NCBI GenBank assembly: GCA_913009215.1
Contig: CAJVXG010000114.1
Location: 1-5,093 of the forward strand
Source of the DNA: an uncultured Gammaproteobacteria bacterium
Lineage (GTDB): Bacteria; Pseudomonadota; Gammaproteobacteria; Acidiferrobacterales; CAJVXG01
DNA: 5,093 nt
Direction of reading: 5' to 3'
Positions 1 to 5,093 of this stretch are shown piece by piece; position 1 is the first letter of the stretch, and each line of letters begins with the position of its first letter. The notes beneath the pieces are model-generated. The model was not told the DNA's origin and did not search any database. It worked only from the letters and a program-made list of their open reading frames with translations. The position numbers were made by a program, and so were the translations under genes.

Positions 1-2907
1 CAGGAGTGGTCACCGGCGATTGAGCGCTTAATGCACCACCTCGATAACCAGCTTCCCTTGCTTGAAGGATTGATTGTTTCCATGTTGCGGCGTCGTGATC
101 ATTGGTTACGACATATTGCAAACGCACAAGACTCCCGTATTCAACGGGGGGAGCTGGAGGCCTGTTTGCAAAATGCTATCAGCCAAGGCTTGGCGCAATT
201 AAGTAATTTATTTCCGCAGGGGTATGCAGATGAATGTCTGCAGCTGACACGTTACGCCGCAGAAAATATAAAAAACGATAAAACCGATTCAGCGATTGCG
301 GTTATCCAGGATATGGATACCTTGCCTGGTACGGAGGCGGATGATCTACCTGCATGGCATCGTATTCTGGGTCTGTTGCTGACGAACAAAGACGATTGGC
401 GCAAGACGGTAACCATAAGAAATGGATTCCCCAAGGCCGACAAGAAAGAACCTGAGGATGTGCAGGAACTACGAAAATCCATGAAGGCCCGTCACGGGGA
501 GCTGGTTAAAAAATTAAGTAGTGTTCCCGGTTTATTGGATGCTATGCGCTTTAGCAGAATCCTGCCCAAGCCTGTTTATGATGAAGGGCAATGGCAGATT
601 TTGACCTCTTTGTTTGAGCTGCTCAGGTTATCTGTAGCGCAACTGCACCTTGTATTTCGTGAGACCGGCCAGGTGGACCATACCGCCATGATGCAGGGCG
701 CCTTACAGGCATTGGGTCCACCCGACAATCCCACCGATTTGGCGCTGTCGCTGGATTATCGTATCCAGCACTTGTTAATTGATGAGTTCCAGGATACTTC
801 ATTGAGCCAATATGAGCTTATTGAGCGCTTGACGGCAGGTTGGCAACCGGGCGATGGCCGCAGCCTGTTCCTGGTGGGGGACCCCATGCAATCGATATAT
901 CGGTTTCGTGAGGCGGAGGTGGGCTTATTCCTGAAGGCCATGGACAGGGGTTTTAACGATATCAAACCGGAAGCGCTGACCTTGCGTGTCAATTTTCGTT
1001 CGCAGCAACACATCGTTGACTGGGTCAACCAGGCCTTTCCCCGGATTATGCCGCAACAGCAGGATATTGCTAATGGCGCCATTGCCTTTTCGGCAGCAAC
1101 GGCTTTTCATGATGCCGGGGAGGGGGAGGCGGTTACGGTGCATCCTTTTATCGGTAACAACAAGGAGGCAGAGGCCCATCGAGTAATCGCACTGATACAG
1201 CAATCGTTACAGCAGAATCCCGACGACAAAGTTGCCGTGCTGGTACGCAGCCGCTCCCATCTTTCCCAAATAGCGGTGCAATTAAAACAGGCCAACCTGC
1301 GGTTTCAGGCGCTTGAAATCGAGCCATTATCACATCGACCCGTTATCCAGGACTTGCTGGCACTGACTTTTGCATTAACACAGATGGCCGACCGTGTTGC
1401 CTGGTTCTCTATATTGCGCGCGCCCTGGTGTGGGCTGGTACTGGACGATCTCTATTTGTTGGCGAGCCGTGACCATAATAAAACAATCTGGTCATGCATC
1501 AATGACGAGCAAAGTGTTGCAAAACTTGGCACCGATGGGCAAAAACGGCTCATCAAGATCAGGGACATATTGAGACAGTGGTTGCCATGCCATCGACGTA
1601 CGGGTCTGCGGTCGTTTATTGAGGGTAGCTGGATAGCGCTGGGTGGCCCGGCCTGCCTGGACAATGAAACCGATCTGGAAGATGCGCAGGTTTTCTTCAA
1701 GCTACTGGCGCAGCATGACCAGTGTGGCGCCCTGGTAGATCGAAAACAGTTGACGGAGGACGTTAACAGGCTATTCGCCCTGGCCGATGTCAATGCGGAT
1801 GACCGTCTGCAACTAATGACTATCCACAAGGCCAAGGGACTGGAGTTCGATACTGTCATAGTGCCGGGTCTGGGCAAAATACCCAGGTCGCAGGAGGGCA
1901 GATTATTGATGTGGATGGAACGGCCACAGGCCCAGGGCGGTAACGACTTAATGCTGGCGCCCATTCGGGAATACGGTGCCGAACACGACTCTGTATATAA
2001 CTTTCTCAAGGTTCTGGATCAGCAAAAGGATCGTTTTGAATCTACCCGCCTGCTTTATGTGGCGGCGACACGTGCACGGACAAGATTGCATTTGCTGGGC
2101 CATGTCGAACAAGAAAAAAAGAATACAAAAGACATTCGTATGCCGGACCAGAGATCATTACTGTACCCGCTCTGGCCCGTTGTCGAGGATCATTTTAGGC
2201 AATATCTTCTGGAGAATGAGACAGAGACCCGGGGACATGGGGAGGCAGGGGAAAATCAGGATCAGCAGAAAAGGCTGCAACGTTTGCCTGTCGACTGGCA
2301 GCCGCCTGCTGTAACAGACCCTGTAATGATTAATAATCCTGAACCCCGGGATACGGAGTTGCCGGATGTTATAGAGTATTCATGGGCCGGGCAGACAGCC
2401 CGGTGTATCGGCAGCGCGGTGCATCGCCTATTACAACATTGTCAGAAAATAGAAGCATTGCAGAGCATGGCGACAGAAAAACTTGTGCAACGAATTCTGC
2501 TGCGTATGGGGATGCCGCGCAATGAATTAAACAAGGCGGTGGTTAAGATACAGGCAATGATTGAGGCGATACGAAAGGACGATCGTGGGCGATGGATATT
2601 AAGCGACAACCATTTCGAGATAGACAATGAATACGCATTGTCAGGGTTGATTGATGGCCGCGTGATCAATGTCATACTGGATCGCACTTTTGTCGATAGC
2701 GATGACATCCGTTGGATTATTGACTACAAGACCGGCACGCACAGCGGCACCAGGGTGGATGAGTTTCTGGATCGTGAGCAGGAACGGTACCGGCTGCAAC
2801 TGGAACGTTATGCCAGCTTGATGCGACAGATCGATGATCGCCCCATCCGGATGGGTTTGTATTTTCCCTCGGTGCCGGGATGGCGCGAATGGGGCCTGAG
2901 TGACTAG
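1..2907 (+). CDS. UvrD-family helicase with C-terminal PD-(D/E)XK nuclease, AddA/RecB-like (5' partial)
   Basis: This is the C-terminal 968 residues of an ATP-dependent helicase-nuclease of the AddA/RecB type, which unwinds and degrades DNA ends during recombinational repair in the cytoplasm. The frame is open from base 1, so the ATG at 31 is internal and the N-terminus with Walker A is upstream. Counting from base 1, the superfamily 1 motifs run in order: DEFQDT (motif II, residues 261-266), GDPMQSIYRF (III, 293-302), NFRS (IV, 331-334), MTIHKAKGLEF (V, 606-616) and YVAATRAR (VI, 686-693). The nuclease follows: GSAVH (804-808), an LDR aspartate at 894, DYKTG (908-912) and QLERY (933-937), which together give an intact RecB-family catalytic set. 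The DYKTG form resembles AddA more than classical RecB, which usually has DYKSN. AddA proteins are about 1,150-1,250 residues, so 150-250 are probably missing. A partner AddB-like nuclease gene would be expected nearby, probably upstream, but is not visible. The gene ends in TAG, 6 bases from the fdxA stop codon. Confidence 0.93.
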   Translation, partial: QEWSPAIERLMHHLDNQLPLLEGLIVSMLRRRDHWLRHIANAQDSRIQRGELEACLQNAISQGLAQLSNLFPQGYADECLQLTRYAAENIKNDKTDSAIAVIQDMDTLPGTEADDLPAWHRILGLLLTNKDDWRKTVTIRNGFPKADKKEPEDVQELRKSMKARHGELVKKLSSVPGLLDAMRFSRILPKPVYDEGQWQILTSLFELLRLSVAQLHLVFRETGQVDHTAMMQGALQALGPPDNPTDLALSLDYRIQHLLIDEFQDTSLSQYELIERLTAGWQPGDGRSLFLVGDPMQSIYRFREAEVGLFLKAMDRGFNDIKPEALTLRVNFRSQQHIVDWVNQAFPRIMPQQQDIANGAIAFSAATAFHDAGEGEAVTVHPFIGNNKEAEAHRVIALIQQSLQQNPDDKVAVLVRSRSHLSQIAVQLKQANLRFQALEIEPLSHRPVIQDLLALTFALTQMADRVAWFSILRAPWCGLVLDDLYLLASRDHNKTIWSCINDEQSVAKLGTDGQKRLIKIRDILRQWLPCHRRTGLRSFIEGSWIALGGPACLDNETDLEDAQVFFKLLAQHDQCGALVDRKQLTEDVNRLFALADVNADDRLQLMTIHKAKGLEFDTVIVPGLGKIPRSQEGRLLMWMERPQAQGGNDLMLAPIREYGAEHDSVYNFLKVLDQQKDRFESTRLLYVAATRARTRLHLLGHVEQEKKNTKDIRMPDQRSLLYPLWPVVEDHFRQYLLENETETRGHGEAGENQDQQKRLQRLPVDWQPPAVTDPVMINNPEPRDTELPDVIEYSWAGQTARCIGSAVHRLLQHCQKIEALQSMATEKLVQRILLRMGMPRNELNKAVVKIQAMIEAIRKDDRGRWILSDNHFEIDNEYALSGLIDGRVINVILDRTFVDSDDIRWIIDYKTGTHSGTRVDEFLDREQERYRLQLERYASLMRQIDDRPIRMGLYFPSVPGWREWGLSD

Positions 2908-2913
2908 ACAGAA

Positions 2914-3237
2914 TTAACGTTCCAGGTACTGTAATTTATCCGGTTTGTTTTCCCACTCCGCCGCATCGGCCGGTGCGTCCTTCATTTCAGTCAATACCGG
3001 CCACACTTTGGCCAATTCGGCGTTGAGTTCGAGAAACTGTTCCTGATCGGCAGGCAGGTCGTCTTCAGAATAAATGGCGTTAATGGGGCATTCCGGTACG
3101 CAGAGTGTACAATCAATACATTCATCCGGATCAATTACCAGCATGTTTGGTCCTTCGTGGAAGCAATCCACCGGACAAACTTCAACACAATCGGTATATT
3201 TACATTTAATACAATTTTCAGTTACAGCATACGTCAT
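2914..3237 (-). CDS. fdxA: Seven-iron ferredoxin FdxA ([3Fe-4S][4Fe-4S])
   Basis: This encodes a 107-residue soluble ferredoxin, a cytoplasmic low-potential electron carrier; its redox partners are not shown by the context. The N-terminus MTYAVTENCIKCKYTDCVEVC, the segment DECIDCTLCVPECP and the ending DKLQYLER match the FdxA / Azotobacter ferredoxin I family along its whole length. Cysteines are at 9, 12, 17, 21, 25, 40, 43, 46 and 50. By family knowledge 9, 17 and 50 bind the 3Fe cluster and 21, 40, 43 and 46 the 4Fe cluster, while 12 and 25 are non-ligand. Every ligand is present. The start at 3237 is chosen because it gives the family's normal N-terminus and length and has GGAG 10 bases upstream. 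An in-frame ATG at 3294 would add 19 residues not typical of the family and has no Shine-Dalgarno sequence. The stop is TAA. The gene stands alone, convergent with the helicase gene and divergent from the PilZ-like gene. In pseudomonads fdxA often lies beside mutS, which is not seen here. Confidence 0.96.
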   Translation of the reverse strand: MTYAVTENCIKCKYTDCVEVCPVDCFHEGPNMLVIDPDECIDCTLCVPECPINAIYSEDDLPADQEQFLELNAELAKVWPVLTEMKDAPADAAEWENKPDKLQYLER

Positions 3238-3247
3238 TTCTGGTTTG

Positions 3248-3251
3248 CTCC
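3248..3251 (-). promoter_or_regulatory. Ribosome binding site deciding the fdxA start
   Basis: On the minus strand GGAG lies 10 bases ahead of the ATG at 3237, and a second GGAG (3253-3256) lies 15 bases ahead of it. The alternative in-frame ATG at 3294 is preceded by CCTGGCCTCAAA with no purine-rich match. This supports the shorter, family-typical ferredoxin start. Confidence 0.7.
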
Positions 3252-3393
3252 ACTCCAAATTAAACCGGTCTTGAAAGAGGGCCGAATCATACATTTTGAG
3301 GCCAGGGAATGCAGCTTATAAATGATGAAAATAACGCTACAAACGGACAGCGAATGCCATACACTTGTCTATATTTAAAACAAAGGCGCTTTT

Positions 3394-3424
3394 TTGACAT
3401 TGTTTTTATAATATAAAGTACTTT
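3394..3424 (+). promoter_or_regulatory. Weak candidate promoter for the PilZ-like gene
   Basis: A perfect TTGACA (3394-3399) lies upstream of the gene, but the perfect TATAAT at 3407-3412 is only 7 bases away, too close to pair with it. The nearest usable -10 is TACTTT (3419-3424) with a long spacer of 19 bases. Alternatively TATAAA (3449-3454) could start a transcript only a few bases before the ATG, but it lacks a -35 match. The call marks the region and not a firm promoter. Confidence 0.2.
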
Positions 3425-3430
3425 ATTATA
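3407..3430. repeat. Imperfect inverted repeat with TATAAT on both strands
   Basis: The left arm is TATAAT-AT-AAAGT (3407-3419) and the right arm is ACTTT-ATTATA (3420-3430). They are fully complementary apart from a two-base AT insertion in the left arm, so 22 of 24 bases pair. The inner 14 bases (3413-3426) are a perfect palindrome centred between 3419 and 3420. The outer ends read TATAAT on the plus strand (3407-3412) and on the minus strand (3430-3425). The position between divergent genes suits an operator or overlapping promoters, but very AT-rich DNA produces such symmetry easily. No known operator consensus is recognised. Confidence 0.45.
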
Positions 3431-3446
3431 CTTCTATAACCTATTG

Positions 3447-3475
3447 ATTATAAATATATACAAATATGCTCGCAA
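3447..3475 (-). promoter_or_regulatory. Candidate sigma70 promoter for fdxA
   Basis: On the minus strand TTGCGA (3475-3470; 4 of 6 to the -35 consensus) is followed after 17 bases by a perfect TATAAT (3452-3447). It overlaps the start codon of the divergent gene and would give fdxA a leader of about 200 bases. Competing minus-strand candidates are TTTATA-18-TATAAT (3454-3425) and, closer to fdxA, TTGTAG-16-TATAAG (3342-3315). Which one is used cannot be decided from sequence. Confidence 0.3.
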
Positions 3476-5093
3476 TCAGCATCCCCGATAAGCGCGTCAC
3501 CGCCTGGATGGCCGAGACCGGCATCAAGGAAACCCAGGCCTGGCTTGATACCTTACCCATGGCCGATAGCACCGCGTACGCACGCGAGCTCTATCAGGCC
3601 TTGTATACTCTGAATCGGCAGGATATCGCGGCGCAGGATCGTTTTGAATTAATGGAACTATACCGTAGCCCGGTCGGTGTCGTTACCAGCAACTTGCAGC
3701 AGTACTTTGCCAAGTTATCTGTGCCTTTAAATCCGCAGCGGCGCCAATTGGCCGAATTTGTGCGCAGCTTGCAGATGGAGATGGCCTATGGCTATAAGTG
3801 TGTCCTCTATGATATCCAGAGGGCAAAAATCCAGTGGGGCAAGAAGAGCATGCAGGTCGCTACCATTGGGCATGTGTTGCACTACCTGGGTGAAGTGTTA
3901 TTACGTTCCTACCAGGTATATATCCCCTATCCTGTAGGTATATGGAAAGAAATCCATACGCTCTATGGCTACTCCGAGGTGCTCAAGATTCTTGATCAAA
4001 AGATATTTCGCACTTCAGGACATAGTCAGATCGAAAGCACCATCAGCAAGCTGTATCGTCACATTTTGCTTTTGGGTATTTGCAGCCCTTACCAGTTACT
4101 GCAAAATGAATGTTTTCAGATAGACCAGTTTCTGGAATCCTGGGTAGACAAAGCCACCTTAAAGGACGATCTTGATGTGTCCAATACAGCAGGACAATTC
4201 CTGCTGGACCTGTCGGTTGATGCTATTCCCGTGCCTTTTCCTCGTGACGTCAAGCTGGGCCAGGAAAAACATCTGCGTTGTTTGAGTACAGTAGAATTGG
4301 CTCGGTCTGTTCATTCTTTTATAAACAAGTTACAGCACGGTCAGTCGGCACGCGAGGTTGGGCTTGGTATTGATTGCCTGGATGCTGCCTGTGTTGATCT
4401 GTTACGAAGGATGGTGCGCTTCTGGGGCCTGGCAGTTCGTCGCCAGTATAACCGGACCAGGAAACGAAGCTCTGCATTTGTCTGTTGTGGTCTTAATGCC
4501 TTGCATTTTTTTGCAGGTGGACAAAGACCGTTTGAGCAACAAAGTACCGCTTTCCAGGACCCGGATGAAGTTTCATCAATATCGGAATCGCCGGATATTG
4601 AGTCTGGATCGGAAAACAGTGAAACTTATCTCGATTTGGATCAAATGGAGACAGGTCACAGTCCACAGGGTAAAAACAAGCCTGCACAAAAGACCGTGCG
4701 GGCTGATGAAGTGTTTCGAATGGATCGCTGGCGGGTCAAGGACGAAAGTGCAAGCGGTTTATTATTGGTGCATTCCGGCCAGAGTATCACACCCATGCGA
4801 GTCGGTGATTTGATCGGTGTGCAAAATGCCAATGAGGCCGGACGCTGGCGAGCTGGCGTTGTGCGCTGGTTAAAAAGCCCGAAGGAGGACCAGCTGGAAA
4901 TGGGGATAGAAATGCTGTCTCCAGGATTTACCCCGGTTGCCGTTAAGTCCAGCAACGATCATGGCATGTTTGGCCAGCATTTTTACCAGGCCCTGTTGTT
5001 ACCGGCCATTAGGGCACTGCGCAGACCAAAGTCATTATTGGTACCGCGTGGTCTGTATCATCCGGAGACGCATATACAGCTGGGTCTTGGGGA
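3466..5093 (+). CDS. Putative atypical PilZ-domain protein, candidate c-di-GMP receptor (3' partial)
   Basis: An uninterrupted frame from ATG at 3466 runs off the end of the window, giving at least 542 residues with no stop. No signal peptide or membrane segment is apparent, so the protein is probably cytoplasmic. Residues 1 to about 330 look mainly helical and I recognise no enzyme motif. At 339-347 is VCCGLNALH, preceded by an Arg-rich stretch, a GL-x-AxH pattern I loosely associate with large PilZ-containing proteins. Residues 365-411 form a hydrophilic Ser/Asp/Glu-rich linker. From about 412 a PilZ-like barrel follows: RMDRWR (418-423), DESASG (426-431, matching D/N-x-S-x-x-G), VGDLIGV, AGVVRWLK and MGIEML (479-484). 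The canonical RxxxR arginine motif is not exact. The family resembles the large pseudomonad proteins with atypical PilZ domains, possibly FimW-like, but that is from memory. The start is the first ATG after an in-frame TAA at 3451; no Shine-Dalgarno is seen. GC matches the other genes. Confidence 0.72.
   Translation, partial: MLAISIPDKRVTAWMAETGIKETQAWLDTLPMADSTAYARELYQALYTLNRQDIAAQDRFELMELYRSPVGVVTSNLQQYFAKLSVPLNPQRRQLAEFVRSLQMEMAYGYKCVLYDIQRAKIQWGKKSMQVATIGHVLHYLGEVLLRSYQVYIPYPVGIWKEIHTLYGYSEVLKILDQKIFRTSGHSQIESTISKLYRHILLLGICSPYQLLQNECFQIDQFLESWVDKATLKDDLDVSNTAGQFLLDLSVDAIPVPFPRDVKLGQEKHLRCLSTVELARSVHSFINKLQHGQSAREVGLGIDCLDAACVDLLRRMVRFWGLAVRRQYNRTRKRSSAFVCCGLNALHFFAGGQRPFEQQSTAFQDPDEVSSISESPDIESGSENSETYLDLDQMETGHSPQGKNKPAQKTVRADEVFRMDRWRVKDESASGLLLVHSGQSITPMRVGDLIGVQNANEAGRWRAGVVRWLKSPKEDQLEMGIEMLSPGFTPVAVKSSNDHGMFGQHFYQALLLPAIRALRRPKSLLVPRGLYHPETHIQLGLG
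4699..4930 (+). other. PilZ-like domain segment within the 3466-5093 gene
   Basis: This segment encodes residues 412 to about 488. It shows the alternating short beta-strand pattern of PilZ barrels: Arg-rich entry, DESASG turn, GLLLV strand, a VGDLIGVQ strand, a W-x-x-GVVRWL strand and an exit strand MGIEML. In known PilZ proteins the arginines of RxxxR and the DxSxxG loop contact c-di-GMP. Here the DxSxxG loop is intact but the arginines are spaced R-x-x-R-x-R immediately before it (418, 421, 423), so ligand binding is uncertain. Confidence 0.55.

Larger units (their letters stand above)
3238..3465. other. Divergent intergenic region between fdxA and the PilZ-like gene
   Basis: These 228 bases separate two divergently oriented genes and must hold the fdxA promoter and probably that of the PilZ-like gene. 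The half near fdxA has a composition similar to the genes. The stretch 3361-3465 is about 20% GC by hand count (21 of 105). It contains an inverted repeat (3407-3430), several TATAAT-like boxes on both strands and an isolated TTGACA at 3394-3399. I see no convincing open frame of its own, no tRNA, no U-tract terminator and no riboswitch that I recognise. Confidence 0.8.

Noticed and set aside
31..33. ATG at base 31 as the helicase start codon
   Set aside because: The same frame is open back to base 1, there is no Shine-Dalgarno, and motifs I and Ia of the helicase core are missing, so the true start is upstream of the window.
1452..2009. A 185-codon minus-strand open frame opposite the helicase
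   Set aside because: It lies opposite the motif V and neighbouring region of the helicase, which is clearly the coding strand. The product is rich in Ser, Arg and Cys with no recognisable domain, as expected of an antisense shadow.
3382..3395. Terminator-like hairpin AAAG-GCG-CTTT followed by T residues
   Set aside because: The stem is only four base pairs with a three-base loop, too weak for an intrinsic terminator, and no gene ends nearby on the plus strand.
3394..3412. TTGACA plus TATAAT as a strong plus-strand promoter
   Set aside because: Both hexamers are perfect, but only 7 bases separate them, whereas sigma70 needs about 16-18. They cannot act as one promoter.
3444..3457. FNR/CRP-type site beginning TTGAT
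   Set aside because: Only the left half matches TTGATnnnnATCAA. The right half reads AATAT, so the symmetry required for FNR binding is absent.
4340..4520. Possible frameshift in the PilZ-like gene, since another frame opens at 4358
   Set aside because: The frame from 3466 reads through without a stop and retains plausible protein sequence on both sides (Arg-rich segment, VCCGLNALHFF, linker, PilZ-like part), so no frameshift is needed.
4358..4813. A 151-codon plus-strand open frame overlapping the PilZ-like gene
   Set aside because: It lies out of frame inside the longer uninterrupted frame from 3466, whose translation keeps PilZ-like and GLNALH-type patterns across the same bases. Its own product is unlike any family I know.

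Overview
The window looks like ordinary chromosomal DNA from a proteobacterium, most likely a gammaproteobacterium of moderate GC content. This rests mainly on the 107-residue FdxA-type seven-iron ferredoxin, whose sequence is very close to the form usual in gamma- and betaproteobacteria, and on the company it keeps: an AddA-like helicase-nuclease and a PilZ-like protein. No transposase, integrase, tRNA, rRNA, CRISPR array or long repeat is visible.

Layout: (1) Bases 1-2907, plus strand, hold the 3' end of a large UvrD-family helicase fused to a C-terminal PD-(D/E)XK nuclease, the architecture of AddA and of RecB-type subunits. The reading frame is already open at base 1, so the true start and the Walker A motif lie upstream. 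(2) Bases 2914-3237, minus strand, hold fdxA, which converges on the helicase gene with only 6 bases between the stop codons. (3) Bases 3238-3465 are a divergent intergenic region. Its half next to the plus-strand gene is about 20% GC and contains a near-perfect inverted repeat whose arms carry TATAAT on both strands. (4) From 3466 a plus-strand frame stays open to the end of the window (at least 542 codons). It encodes a soluble protein with a long N-terminal region, an acidic linker and a C-terminal PilZ-like beta-barrel segment with a DxSxxG motif, so it is a candidate atypical cyclic-di-GMP receptor.

The three genes show no common pathway. The helicase-nuclease belongs to double-strand-break repair, FdxA to low-potential electron transfer, and the third gene possibly to c-di-GMP signalling. 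The only regulatory link the sequence suggests is that fdxA and the PilZ-like gene share the AT-rich divergent promoter region. I see no clear sign of a new multi-gene system. The points most worth following up are the atypical PilZ-like protein, the mirrored intergenic element, and the lack of a Shine-Dalgarno sequence ahead of the third gene.
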